Shown one piece after another: positions 1-7,896 of a stretch of 64,000 nucleotides of DNA. This DNA comes from Mesorhizobium loti R88b. Lineage in GTDB: Bacteria; Pseudomonadota; Alphaproteobacteria; Rhizobiales; Rhizobiaceae. The notes under the pieces are model-generated. The model saw nothing but the letters and a program-made list of their open reading frames with translations, ran no database searches and had not been told where the DNA came from. Position 1 is the first letter of the stretch, and each line of letters begins with the position of its first letter. The translations under genes and the position numbers were made by a program. Location of the stretch: contig NZ_CP033367.1 in NCBI RefSeq assembly GCF_013170845.1, forward strand, positions 3,411,001 through 3,475,000, given 5' to 3'.

Positions 1-56
1 GGCAGTGAACCTGGGCTGGCCGGGAAGGGCTTGAGGCGAGGCGAGGCGGCCAAGCG

Positions 57-803
57 TTATTGCAGCCTGGCCGGCCTGAAATCCGCCAGCCCTTCAAGCG
101 CTTTCTCCACAAGCCACAGACGGGAAGGTGGGGTGCGGCCGCGTGCCGTCAGCAACAGCTGATGCACCGGCTGGCCAAGAAGCCAACGCCGCATCTGGTG
201 GATTTTCACTTCGTCCACATAGCTCCAGAAGGCACGCTCGGCGGTATCGTTCTCGAACACGAATCTTGCCCCCGTCTGCACGAAGTTGGCGAGCTGTAGC
301 GAGGCATTGATCGACGGTGCGGCAAGCCATTTCTCCATCATCGCCTCCAAATCGAGATCGAGACAGGCGGTGCCGCAAATCCAGCTGTCGGCTTCCTCCT
401 CATCAGGATCTTGCTGAAGGGCCTGCGACCAGGCGCCGGCAAACAGCGCGCGGATCCCGGCCTGCTCATTAACCGGCCACTCCAGCCATTTGCCTCTCTT
501 CAAACGCTGCGCGATGATCGGTGGGTCGGTGCCCATCCACTGCGGCTCATAGACAGCCTGCTCAAGAATGCGCGGCAGGAAATGCTTGTAGTCGTCAACG
601 TCGCCGACTGTTGTCAGTGCGTAACCGGCATAGGGGCCGATCTGCTCGCCGGTCAGTTCTCGCAACGGGGCGGAACTCAGCGTCTTCAGCAACGCGACGG
701 GATCGCGCAATGGCGAGGCGTGCATGGCGAGCGGCCGTGGGTAAAGAGCAAACGCCGCGTAGCAGTCGTCGATCAGGCGTTGAAGCCGTTCGTCGGGCTG
801 CAT
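57..803 (-). CDS. Hypothetical protein, 248 aa
   Basis: I do not recognise a family. The protein is soluble, with no signal peptide or membrane segment, and rich in Leu, Asp and Trp. A central stretch (DVDDYKHFLPRILEQ) resembles small rhizobial proteins of unknown role. The ATG lies 3 bp after the stop of the upstream membrane-protein gene, so the two are probably co-transcribed. Codon use is high-GC and matches the surroundings. The overlapping plus-strand frames have no family features and are taken as shadows. Confidence 0.75.
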   Translation of the reverse strand: MQPDERLQRLIDDCYAAFALYPRPLAMHASPLRDPVALLKTLSSAPLRELTGEQIGPYAGYALTTVGDVDDYKHFLPRILEQAVYEPQWMGTDPPIIAQRLKRGKWLEWPVNEQAGIRALFAGAWSQALQQDPDEEEADSWICGTACLDLDLEAMMEKWLAAPSINASLQLANFVQTGARFVFENDTAERAFWSYVDEVKIHQMRRWLLGQPVHQLLLTARGRTPPSRLWLVEKALEGLADFRPARLQ

Positions 804-806
804 GGC

Positions 807-1403
807 CTAGCGTGGCCTCAGCCGGTTGGCGAGCAGCGTCAGCGGCCAGATCAAGAGATAGGCAAGCGACGCCTCGGTCGGTCGCCAGAAGGCGACGCCT
901 ACGCTGGCCAGCGCGCTGAGGCCGATGATCAGGGCCGGCCGCCAGCCGACCTCGTGGCCTTCGGCCTTGCCGTCGAGGAACAGGTCCGGATGGGCCCTCA
1001 GGTGCAGGTCGCGCAGCACGGCGACAAGCTGGATGGCGGTGATGTTGATGGCGTAGACGATGTGCGATTGCACGAGCTCGTCATGCTCGCCGATCAGCGT
1101 CGTCGTGAACGGCACGACACTGGTGACCAGCAGCCAGAGCACGACCAGCCGGAACAGCCGCCCGTCGACATGCCCGACCTGGCGGAAGTCGATGACATGG
1201 CGCTGCCAGCACAGCGCCAGGATGAGGAAGGAGACCACCCAGGAGACGATCTTCGGCCGCAGTTCGCCAAGCGCGCCGAACAGATTGCCATGGATGTCGT
1301 CGGGCAGCTTGAGCCCGAAGACGAGCAGCGTCATGGTGATGGCGAGGATGCCGTCGACCAGCGCGTCCAGGCGGTTGCGGGGGAGGTGGGATGGCCCTGG
1401 CAT
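807..1403 (-). CDS. TMEM175-family (DUF1211) membrane protein
   Basis: A 198-aa integral membrane protein with about five to six hydrophobic helices. The N-terminus has the family signature, a first helix beginning RLDALVDGILAI and followed by LLVFGLKLP, matching the F-S-D-G-type helix that lines the pore in TMEM175 channels. Bacterial homologues of about 200 aa are single-domain potassium-permeable channels; the ion specificity here is inferred. The ATG at 1403 has no strong Shine-Dalgarno. The gene sits directly upstream of the 248-aa hypothetical gene with a 3-bp gap, suggesting an operon. Confidence 0.8.
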   Translation of the reverse strand: MPGPSHLPRNRLDALVDGILAITMTLLVFGLKLPDDIHGNLFGALGELRPKIVSWVVSFLILALCWQRHVIDFRQVGHVDGRLFRLVVLWLLVTSVVPFTTTLIGEHDELVQSHIVYAINITAIQLVAVLRDLHLRAHPDLFLDGKAEGHEVGWRPALIIGLSALASVGVAFWRPTEASLAYLLIWPLTLLANRLRPR

Positions 1404-1500
1404 CCGGCTGTTATAGGCGACGGCGCGTGAACATGGATAGACGCGAAAACGCCAGGCTTGGGCAGGCCAGCGTCAAAGGTTCGAAAGTTGCGTCCTGACC

Positions 1501-1806
1501 CTACAGCTGGTCGTTGTAGGGCTCCTTCATCTGGCCGACCATGCGGGCCAGTTTGGAGAATGACGGCATGTCCGCCTCCGGCTGGCATTGATTGGCGAGC
1601 TCCAGCAGCCGGATCGGGAAATTGACGGCGTCGCGGCTTGATGCCGACATGCCCCCGGACCGCTCCTCACCGGTTTCGCCGGCCTCGGCCTTGCGCAAGG
1701 CAATGTCGATCTCCTGCGATGTCAGCACGCCCTTACGGACCAGGACATGGTTTATCGATGCGACGGCCATCAGCAGGCCTTCGAGTTGCAGATTGGCGAC
1801 GTTCAT
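1501..1806 (-). CDS. Hypothetical protein, 101 aa
   Basis: A small soluble protein starting MNVANLQLEGLL and rich in Glu, Ala and Ser. I chose the ATG at 1806 because GAGGGAAAG lies just upstream; the same frame stays open further upstream but runs through the neighbouring DUF3309-like gene and is not credible. It has a helical N-terminal half (LMAVASINHVLVRKGVLT) and a low-complexity middle. No enzymatic motif is visible. Similar short proteins are common in rhizobia; the function is unknown. Confidence 0.65.
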   Translation of the reverse strand: MNVANLQLEGLLMAVASINHVLVRKGVLTSQEIDIALRKAEAGETGEERSGGMSASSRDAVNFPIRLLELANQCQPEADMPSFSKLARMVGQMKEPYNDQL

Positions 1807-1871
1807 GGTGCTTTCCCTCGGTTGCTCTCTGATCAAACGCGCCAGCGGCGTTTCCGATCCGAAGCACGGCC

Positions 1872-2033
1872 TTAGATCCTGTTGGCGAACAGCAGGACCA
1901 GCAGCACCAGCAGGATCGCCGCCACGATTCCAGCCGGCCGCCACGCCCAGCCGCGCGACCACGGCCAGATCGGCACCACGGCGACCAGGACCAGCATGAT
2001 TGTGATGATCGAGAAGGCGCCGGGGACAGTCAT
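1872..2033 (-). CDS. DUF3309-like small membrane peptide, 53 aa
   Basis: A short frame reading MTVPGAFSIITIM, then P-I-W-P-W-S-R-G-W in the middle and a hydrophobic C-terminal segment ending LLFANRI. The plan of two hydrophobic segments around a P-x-W-P-[WY]-S-x-G-W turn is that of the DUF3309 family, small inner-membrane peptides often linked to stress responses in alphaproteobacteria. It lies 26 bp downstream of the 103-aa gene on the same strand and is probably co-transcribed with it. A second, more typical DUF3309 peptide is at 49176. Confidence 0.7.
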   Translation of the reverse strand: MTVPGAFSIITIMLVLVAVVPIWPWSRGWAWRPAGIVAAILLVLLVLLFANRI

Positions 2034-2059
2034 GCCAATCCGCCTGAAGCCGGCACAGG

Positions 2060-2371
2060 CTAGCCCTTCCGCTTCCGCTTCAGATAGTCACCCAGCGGAA
2101 TGTCCGGCGACTTGGTCTTCCACGGTGTCGAAGCCTTGAAGTCGGCAGCCCGAAGTTTCGCGTCGTCGACGTCGCGCTCTTCGCCTGTCATGTCGGCGAT
2201 GGCGATCTTGGCACCATGGCGGCCCTGGCGATTGGACCGCGCCTTGAACAGGGGAATGGCCTTGCGTTTCGATTTGTTGTTCTCGCCGTAGCCATCGCGG
2301 CCGTCGCGCTCATAGGAGAGCTCCTTGTCCGCTGGCGGCGAGCGCTGTTCGCGTGCTTTTTGGTCTCCCAC
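2060..2371 (-). CDS. Hypothetical basic protein, 103 aa
   Basis: A highly charged small protein, rich in Lys, Arg and Asp, with the C-terminus LGDYLKRKRKG. The GTG start at 2371 has GGAGGG 7 nt upstream. There is no signal or membrane segment. The composition suggests a disordered or nucleic-acid-binding protein, but no family is recognised. It forms a probable two-gene unit with the downstream DUF3309-like peptide. Confidence 0.6.
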   Translation of the reverse strand: MGDQKAREQRSPPADKELSYERDGRDGYGENNKSKRKAIPLFKARSNRQGRHGAKIAIADMTGEERDVDDAKLRAADFKASTPWKTKSPDIPLGDYLKRKRKG

Positions 2372-2490
2372 TGTACCGCCCTCCGACCGCGATCGCCGAT
2401 TATAGGCGTGAAGCCCGGGCCAGGCAAAGCCTGGTTGATTTTCAAACCGGTAGCCGTCACGCTAGCACTGGTACCTGACCGGAGAATGTC

Positions 2491-2931
2491 GTGTCCGATA
2501 TGAAAACGGCGCTGGTGCGCTTTGCCCAGGACGCCTCCGATGAGGATATCCTGGCGGTTGTTCGCAGGTGGAGCGACACGCTGGCTGCCGAGGACTATGA
2601 GGGCGCGCTGGCCATGGTCCATGCGCCGGACTGGACCGCCGACCTCCTGCAAAGGACGATAGCGGGATATGGCCACCCCGAACCCGCTGAGCGGGTACAC
2701 AAGGTGACGCCTCTGGCTTCGGCCCGGTATTATCCGGGCGACGAGCCGGTCAACAACCCGTGGCCCCGGCATAAGGTCGACCGCGACACGCTGCCCGATG
2801 GCGAGCCCTACATTTCTGTCTGGTTCGACATGCCGCTCGATGGCTACTGGAGCGATGTGACCGCCACATTCGATCTCGATCGGGACGGAGAGACGCTGGT
2901 GCTCGCCCTTCAGATGATCCACGTCATGTGA
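2491..2931 (+). CDS. Hypothetical protein, 146 aa
   Basis: A soluble, acidic protein. Residues 13-40 (DASDEDILAVV, DTLAAEDYEGALAM) resemble the helical start of SnoaL/NTF2-like proteins, and the C-terminal half (DGYWSDVTATFDLD) is predicted beta-rich, so a cystatin-like fold is possible but unproven. The start is a GTG (2491) preceded by GGAGA; ATG codon 4 is an alternative. It is divergent from the 103-aa gene, with about 120 bp between. Confidence 0.65.
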   Translation: MSDMKTALVRFAQDASDEDILAVVRRWSDTLAAEDYEGALAMVHAPDWTADLLQRTIAGYGHPEPAERVHKVTPLASARYYPGDEPVNNPWPRHKVDRDTLPDGEPYISVWFDMPLDGYWSDVTATFDLDRDGETLVLALQMIHVM

Positions 2932-2941
2932 GCTGAGGCGC

Positions 2942-3211
2942 CTATTCCTGCGTCAGGCGCTCGCCATATTCGCGCCACAGCGACTTGACGTCCAGGCTGC
3001 CGAGGCGCGGGATCGAGGGATCGCCGCAGACGATGGTGACGGCGCTGATATCATAGTTGGGATAGGCGTTGGCGACGAAGCGGATCGCGTCGCCCAGCGA
3101 GTTCACGCGGACCACAGGATCGGCCTGGCCCTGACCGGTGCTGCGCACACCGGAAACCGAGGCTGGAGCATGCCGCATTCGAAACACGGATGCCATTGCT
3201 GGTCTGTCCAT
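2942..3211 (-). CDS. Hypothetical protein, 89 aa
   Basis: The ATG at 3211 is preceded by GGAGAGGAC, a good ribosome site. The C-terminal 55 residues (LGDAIRFVANAYPNYD, IVCGDPSIP, LDVKSLW) look like a compact domain, whereas the N-terminal 30 are low-complexity. It is convergent with the 146-aa gene (10-bp gap). No function can be assigned. Confidence 0.55.
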   Translation of the reverse strand: MDRPAMASVFRMRHAPASVSGVRSTGQGQADPVVRVNSLGDAIRFVANAYPNYDISAVTIVCGDPSIPRLGSLDVKSLWREYGERLTQE

Positions 3212-3338
3212 CGTCCTCTCCGACAGGCGGCGCGACGCGAATCATTCCATAGGCTTCCGCTGATGGTCCCACAGCTGCCGGTTTATGAAAAGCCGGCTAG
3301 CCAATGCGGGGTTTCGCGGCTGGTCAGCGCCGATCCGG

Positions 3339-3427
3339 TTGTCCGGTGAGGGCAGTTGTGCTATGATTTTGGCCATGGTGCTGATTTGCGCCGACGACCC
3401 GCCGCCAAGGCGGGTTTTGTTTTTTCT
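3339..3427 (+). ncRNA. Putative short transcript element, copy 1 (promoter, mini-ORF, terminator)
   Basis: A near-consensus promoter (TTGTCC, 17 bp, TATGAT at 3362) predicts a start at about 3374, immediately before an ATG. The transcript would then run into a G-C hairpin (ACCCGCC at 3397, GGCGGGT at 3409) followed by a T-run. The RNA is only about 50 nt. A 20-codon leaderless frame (MVLICADDPPPRR...) runs through it to a TGA. A second copy, 1063 bp away, shares about 88 bp with it. It could be a small RNA or a leaderless peptide gene; the two are not distinguishable here. Confidence 0.5.
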
Positions 3428-3452
3428 GCCTACTTGAAGTCAGCCTCCCTGG

Positions 3453-4268
3453 TCAGCCCATCTTCGAGGCTATGATGGCGAGCGAAGCCAGCTTGCCATC
3501 GCTCAGGCTGCGAATGTAGTTCTTGCGGCGCTGCACGAATTCAGCGCCCAGCACGATTTCATTGGCTTGCTGCTGCGCGGGCGAGGGCACGATGCCGGCG
3601 CTGGCTCTTTTCAACGCCAGTTCGACATGCTCGCCGGTTTCGTCGATGATTTCGTCGATCTGGAAGCCGGCGTCGACGAACAGGGTTTTCAGGGTGTTGC
3701 CATCGACGAGGTGACTGGTCGCCGGCGCGACCGCCCAGGGCAATGGGTAATAAGGCTCTTCGCCGACCAGCACCGCTTCGGTCCAGATCAGCTTGCCTCC
3801 CGATTTCAGCACACGAAAGGCCTGTCCGATGACGGCGGCCTTGTCCGCGATGTTCATGCCGACATAGAAACAGATCGCGGCGTCAAAGGTGCTGTCGGCA
3901 AACGGCAATTGTGTTGCGTCGGCTTCTTGGAAACGAACCTTGTCGCTGAGGCCGCTCAGCTTGGTCAGCCGGCTGGACGCCTCGACAAAGGCCGGTGTCA
4001 GGTCGACCCCGTCAACGTCGCAGCCATAGGTGGCGGCGAGGAAACGCGCCGGGCCGCCAATGCCGCTGCCGATATCCAGGATCCGGTCGGTGGGCGAGGG
4101 CGCAAGACGGGCGGCGTGCTCCTGCGTTGCGACGAGTTCGCGGCCGTGAAGCTGGTCGAACGGATAGAGTTGCGCGGCACTCAAGCTATCGATCTTGGCA
4201 TCGGGGATGGCGGCCAGTATGCGCTCGACGATGCCGTCGCTGCCGTAATGCGTGGTGACGTTGCTCAT
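3453..4268 (-). CDS. Class I SAM-dependent methyltransferase
   Basis: A 271-aa cytoplasmic methyltransferase. Motif I (LDIGSGIGGPARFLA, about residue 75) binds the SAM glycine loop. It is followed by the acidic end of beta-2 (VDGVDLTP), the motif II region (EADATQLPFADSTFDAAICF) and the motif III region (VLKSGGKLIWTEAVL). The overall plan resembles the UbiE and sarcosine/dimethylglycine methyltransferase type; the substrate is unknown. The ATG at 4268 has GGAGGA upstream. The gene is bracketed by two direct copies of a promoter/terminator element (3339 and 4401). Confidence 0.85.
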   Translation of the reverse strand: MSNVTTHYGSDGIVERILAAIPDAKIDSLSAAQLYPFDQLHGRELVATQEHAARLAPSPTDRILDIGSGIGGPARFLAATYGCDVDGVDLTPAFVEASSRLTKLSGLSDKVRFQEADATQLPFADSTFDAAICFYVGMNIADKAAVIGQAFRVLKSGGKLIWTEAVLVGEEPYYPLPWAVAPATSHLVDGNTLKTLFVDAGFQIDEIIDETGEHVELALKRASAGIVPSPAQQQANEIVLGAEFVQRRKNYIRSLSDGKLASLAIIASKMG

Positions 4269-4400
4269 GGCGCGTCCTCCATCCTCAGGCGCAGCTTCCC
4301 ATCAATGGATGCATTAGGCAACGCGCGGGCACCGAAGGGCGTTGCGGCGAACGCCACAGCGCCAGCGAAAGACGAATAGGAATTTTTTCTTAGAAAAGCA

Positions 4401-4487
4401 TTGACCGGGTGAGGGCAGCCATGCTATATATTTGTCCATGGTGCTGATTTGCGCCAACGACCCGCCGCCGAGGCGGGTTTTTGTATT
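4401..4487 (+). ncRNA. Putative short transcript element, copy 2, leader of the Rex-like pair
   Basis: A second copy of the 3339 element: TTGACC at 4401, TATATA near 4425, an ATG at 4438 and a hairpin-plus-T terminator at 4460-4487. The mini-ORF here reads MVLICANDPPPRR and stays open into the following gene because its stop codon is absent. Since the promoter lies upstream of the AT-rich two-gene cassette, the terminator may act as an attenuator for it. This regulatory role is inference. Confidence 0.5.
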
Positions 4488-4578
4488 TTCTGGGCACATT
4501 GAGTTCTTTCCCGCCCCGTCGACTGGACTCTTCCCAAGTTTCGCGGTTTTATTGCGTAAGATCTTGGGGAGGGTAAGC

Positions 4579-5421
4579 GTGGATAAGACGATTACGGTTC
4601 GATACTATTCGATAAAACGCGAAAAGAAGGCGAGCATTCCAAATTTTGTCGATATGTTTCGGGAAATATACGCCATCAAAAAGAGCGTCTCCCGAGAAAA
4701 GCTCCTGTCAACTGATTACACAATTCGGCTTGAAAACCTTGAGGATGATGGTGCAAATGCAGTTGTGGGTGAACTAATTCGCTGCCAGAACACCAATCTT
4801 CCTGGAGAATTAAAAGGCGACGCAATTGGAAAGCTCACAGCTGATCGGCTCGGGCATAGCGTTGTCTTTCGATATAATCACAAAGTGGGGATTCTTGGGA
4901 TTCAACATGACGTCAGGGTCATTTCTCCAGGACGGTTGCTAGAATATGTTGCGGCCTTTAACCCCCAAGCTATCTACTCCATGGCCCCTCGACTTAACAA
5001 AGATGCGTGGAAGAAATTTAGGGACGGCGAGGTGCGGAAGCTATCAATCCGGATTGCTAATCCAGACAGCATGGAGGACTTGACGGGTACCGGGAAGGCT
5101 GCGTCGGCAGGAATTAGGGCTATGGCTGAAGCATATAACGCTCCTACAATTTCGGTGGATATCTCGATGGGGCACCACAAGGGAACTTTGTCGACGGCCG
5201 TAGTCGGCTTGGCAAAACAACTTCTGGCAATGGCTGGTGGGGCCCGCCTGGATGCGCTTTCGGCCATTGCCGTGGTCAACGACGAAAGTGAATATATTGA
5301 CTTAATTGAAGATCGGATGATGTCGAGAAGCACGCTGGGATTAGATGATCGCGATCCTGATATAAATTGGAAGATAAAGCGTGGGTTCATCTGCTCAGAA
5401 ATGAAAAAGCTGGTGGGGTAA
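4579..5421 (+). CDS. RexA-like cytosolic protein of a two-gene exclusion-type cassette
   Basis: A 280-aa soluble protein, visibly AT-richer than its neighbours. I chose the GTG at 4579 because GGGGAGGG ends 5 nt before it; the frame is open upstream, but only through the short-RNA element. The N-terminus (TITVRYYSIKREKKASI) and the centre (GHSVVFRYNHKVGILGIQHDVRVISPG) are predicted beta-rich; the C-terminal third is helical. The size and the position directly before a four-helix membrane protein match lambda RexA (279 aa). Sequence similarity is weak by eye, so the assignment rests on architecture. A different toxin-type family of unknown function is possible. Confidence 0.5.
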   Translation: MDKTITVRYYSIKREKKASIPNFVDMFREIYAIKKSVSREKLLSTDYTIRLENLEDDGANAVVGELIRCQNTNLPGELKGDAIGKLTADRLGHSVVFRYNHKVGILGIQHDVRVISPGRLLEYVAAFNPQAIYSMAPRLNKDAWKKFRDGEVRKLSIRIANPDSMEDLTGTGKAASAGIRAMAEAYNAPTISVDISMGHHKGTLSTAVVGLAKQLLAMAGGARLDALSAIAVVNDESEYIDLIEDRMMSRSTLGLDDRDPDINWKIKRGFICSEMKKLVG

Positions 5422-5426
5422 AAAAC

Positions 5427-5894
5427 GTGTTAGAACGTTGGGCGCCTTTCACCTTGTCAGTGGTCCTTGTCGCTTTCCTAGTTATGTATCGCGACGAAGT
5501 CGTTGCGCGCCAAGCCGCCAAGACACTTGATTTTGCAGCCCTATATTCAGCGGCATTGAACTGGTCATCGATACAGACGGGTTTCTTGTTCGGCATCTTT
5601 GGGTTTGTGGCCGGAAAAAACGACGGATTTATCGAGGCAGTTAAGAGCACTGGCGAAATGCGTATCTTCTCCCGTTACATGCGGCTAGCGATGAGCCTAG
5701 GCTTTGTGGTCACAATCGCATCAATTGCACTCATGGTGATAAATTTCGCGATATCTGACGGCTCAACGGTAAAGTACGGAATATTTTGTGTATGGGCTTT
5801 TTTGACCACTTGGGCATTTTTCTCATTCGCTAGGGTTGCGTATGTCTTTGGCATTTTGGTCCGAACAGGGGAAAACACTACAACAAGTGCCTAA
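5427..5894 (+). CDS. RexB-like four-helix membrane protein
   Basis: A 155-aa protein starting at a GTG 5 nt after the upstream stop, with GGTGGGG as ribosome site. Four hydrophobic segments lie at about residues 5-22, 42-60, 78-105 and 111-145. A polar, charged loop (GKNDGFIEAVKSTGEMRIF) separates helices 2 and 3, as in lambda RexB (144 aa, four helices). RexB is an inner-membrane ion channel opened by RexA during phage infection, causing depolarisation and growth arrest. The same role here is an inference from layout and from the position next to a prophage. Confidence 0.5.
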   Translation: MLERWAPFTLSVVLVAFLVMYRDEVVARQAAKTLDFAALYSAALNWSSIQTGFLFGIFGFVAGKNDGFIEAVKSTGEMRIFSRYMRLAMSLGFVVTIASIALMVINFAISDGSTVKYGIFCVWAFLTTWAFFSFARVAYVFGILVRTGENTTTSA

Positions 5895-6067
5895 TCAGGC
5901 AGTGGATCATCGATATCCGACGTCGAATGATTGAGCCATTCTGAGGGATTAGCTTTGTGATTGCAGTGGAGGCATTCCACCGATTCTTTTGAATCTGATG
6001 GAGAAAAACTTCTCGGGCCATAAAACGGTGCACCACAGTTCGGGCAACGCGGCAGGGTCGTAGTCAA
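5891..6067 (-). CDS. Small zinc-ribbon protein, 58 aa
   Basis: A TTG start at 6067 with AAAGGA 8 nt upstream. The protein carries C-P-N-C-G at residues 8-12 and C-L-H-C at 32-35, two CxxC knuckles typical of a zinc ribbon. A longer frame upstream starts at a GTG without a ribosome site and lacks motifs. The stop overlaps the convergent stop of the membrane-protein gene by 4 bp. AT content matches the Rex-like cassette, so it may have arrived with it. Confidence 0.5.
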   Translation of the reverse strand: MTTTLPRCPNCGAPFYGPRSFSPSDSKESVECLHCNHKANPSEWLNHSTSDIDDPLPD

Positions 6068-6246
6068 TGCTAAAATCCTTTCCAAAAATTGAGACTGTCG
6101 CAATCTCACCGATTCGCTAGGGCGGAAAAGTAAACACGTCGACCTGTATTTTCTCAAATTGCATCGGTTATACATCCTGCACGAAGCGGCATTCTTATCC
6201 GTGGAATCTGGCGGCCACTCTTTCACACTATGTCCGAGAAATCCCC

Positions 6247-6648
6247 ATGCGCTACGCCACCATCATCACCGACGATGACGGCCGCGAGGTCGTCAGTGCC
6301 ATTGGCGAGTTCGAGGGCGCGGCGCCGCGGGTGCGTCTGGGCCGGGTGGAGCAGGTGGCGCCCGGTGTGCTGATCGGCATGGTGAGAGACGCGGCCGGGG
6401 ACTTCTGCTTCCTACAGGCCGGCATCGACGACCGCGCTGTTGGTCTCGTCATGGCACGCCTCAGGGCGCGGGCCGGCGCGGCAAGACCTGCTGGCGCGGC
6501 GAAGCTTGCCAGGGCGGCAAAGCCGAAGCGTGCCAAGAGGGCCAGGAAGAAAACCCTCCGCTCGAAGAAGCCGGCTGGATCGATGCCGAAGGCGGGCAAG
6601 GCGGACAGCGATGCCGCCGCAAAGGCGATGGACCATGTCGATGGTTGA
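6247..6648 (+). CDS. Phage hypothetical protein, 133 aa
   Basis: First gene of the phage block. The N-terminal 75 residues form a possible small beta domain (TIITDDDGREVVSAIGEFEG, VAPGVLIGMV); the C-terminal 55 are a very basic Ala/Lys/Arg tail (KPKRAKRARKKTLRSKK) suited to DNA binding. It overlaps the next gene by 14 bp, as is usual for phage packaging operons. It may be an accessory packaging protein; no family is recognised. Confidence 0.6.
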   Translation: MRYATIITDDDGREVVSAIGEFEGAAPRVRLGRVEQVAPGVLIGMVRDAAGDFCFLQAGIDDRAVGLVMARLRARAGAARPAGAAKLARAAKPKRAKRARKKTLRSKKPAGSMPKAGKADSDAAAKAMDHVDG

Positions 6649-7036
6649 TGAAGCCGACGCGAGGCCGGCGCGCGGCAAGGCAAGGCCGGCAAGGCGCAAG
6701 CCCGTCGCCGGCTTGGCGGTTGCGCAAAAACCCCGCGCGAAGCGGTCGAAGAAAACGCTGGGTGATGATTTCCTGGCTGCCGTGCGGGCCGACTTCCGCG
6801 CGCATGGCGCTGGCGTCATCGCCGAGGTGCGGGCCGACAAGCCGGACCAGTATCTGAAGATCGTGCTGTCCGTCTTGCCCAAGGATTTCGATGTCGCCAT
6901 TAACCATCTGGATGCAATGAGCGATGAGGAGATCCGCAGCCGTATCCGCACCCTCGAAGCCGTCCTCAGGCCGTTCCTCGAAGGCCCCGCCGATCGCGGC
7001 GAAGACGGAATATCTGGCGCTGCTGGCGGAGCTTGA
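6635..7036 (+). CDS. Putative terminase small subunit
   Basis: Predicted 133 aa, starting MSMVDEADARPARGK inside the end of the previous gene. A basic N-terminal segment (ARPARRKPVAG, KPRAKRSKKT) precedes a helical core (DDFLAAVRADFRAHG, KPDQYLKIVLSVLPKDF). Proteins with this core commonly lie directly before the large terminase in alphaproteobacterial prophages and are annotated as small terminases, which recognise phage DNA. The assignment rests on position plus that motif. It overlaps the large-subunit frame by 113 bp. Confidence 0.6.
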   Translation: MSMVDEADARPARGKARPARRKPVAGLAVAQKPRAKRSKKTLGDDFLAAVRADFRAHGAGVIAEVRADKPDQYLKIVLSVLPKDFDVAINHLDAMSDEEIRSRIRTLEAVLRPFLEGPADRGEDGISGAAGGA

Positions 7037-7688
7037 CCGCCGAAGACGCAATAATCTGCTGGCGGCCTACAAGCCGTATGACCGCCAAGCCGAGTTTCAC
7101 GCGGCGGGTGCCCAAAACCGCGAAAGACTGTTCATGGCGGGCAACCAGCTCGGCAAGACCAGGGCCGGCGGCGCGGAATGGGCCATGCACCTCACCGGCC
7201 GTTATCCCCAGTGGTGGCAAGGCAAGGTTTTCGACACGCCCGTGCGGCTGTGGGCCGCCGGCGTGACCGGCGAGGGCACGCGCGACAACCCGCAACGCGT
7301 GCTGGTCGGCCCGCCGCAGCAACAGGCGGCTTGGGGCACCGGCATGATCCCGGCGGACGCCATTGTCGACACCATCATGGGCCGCGGCGCGCCGGGTGCG
7401 CTCGACAGCGTCGTGGTGCGCCATGGCGGCGGCGGCGATGTGCAGGCCGGCGAGAGCGTGCTGTCGTTCAAGAGTTTCGAGAAAGGCCGCGAGAAATGGC
7501 AGGGCGAGACGCTGCACGGCGTCTGGTTCGACGAGGAACCGCCGCTCGACATCTACTCCGAAGGCCTGACCCGCACCAACGCGACGGGCGGGATTACGAT
7601 CGTGACATTCACGCCGTTGCTTGGGATGTCGGATGTGGTGCTGCTGTTTTTATCGGCGGGTGACGTGGAGAGGATGGGGAAGGGTTGA
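6924..7688 (+). pseudogene. Terminase large subunit, N-terminal (ATPase) half, truncated
   Basis: The ATPase half of a T7/gp19-type DNA packaging motor. It has a Walker A (AGNQLGKT, about residue 72) and a Walker B (VWFDEEPP, about residue 202), followed by the coupling segment TFTPLLGMSDVV. Family members are about 450-500 aa with a C-terminal RNase H-like nuclease. Here the frame ends after FLSAGDVERMGKG, and the nuclease half resumes at 11378. About 3.7 kb of unrelated genes lie between. The packaging motor is therefore presumably inactive unless the halves assemble in trans. Confidence 0.85.
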
Positions 7689-7689
7689 A

Positions 7690-7860
7690 GGCGCCTTCTC
7701 CCTTCTCCCCCTGTGGGAGAAGGTGGCCTCGCGAAGCGAGGTCGGATGAGGGGTGTTCCAGCGTGGCGCTGACGGCACTCCGTCACCCACCCCTCAACCG
7801 TCTCGGCGCCGCGCGCCGATCCACCTTCTCCCTCAAGGAGAGAAGGAAAGGCCGCGCTCA
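7690..7860. repeat. Dispersed rhizobial palindromic repeat
   Basis: A non-coding stretch with imperfect inverted arms: CTTCTCCCCCTGTGGGAGAAG near 7705 and CCACCTTCTCCCTCAAGGAG near 7830, with a short CTCGCGAAGCGAG palindrome between. Related phrases recur near 17560, 20280, 25100, 28304 and 59350. It marks the left side of the material inserted in the terminase gene. Confidence 0.55.
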
Positions 7861-7896
7861 CACCATCTCCCGCACTACCGCTCGGTCAGCGGCAAT

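Noticed and set aside
3339..4487. Twin elements as prophage attachment sites
   Set aside because: Both lie on the same side of the phage block and no third copy is seen near 38 kb, so they do not bracket it.
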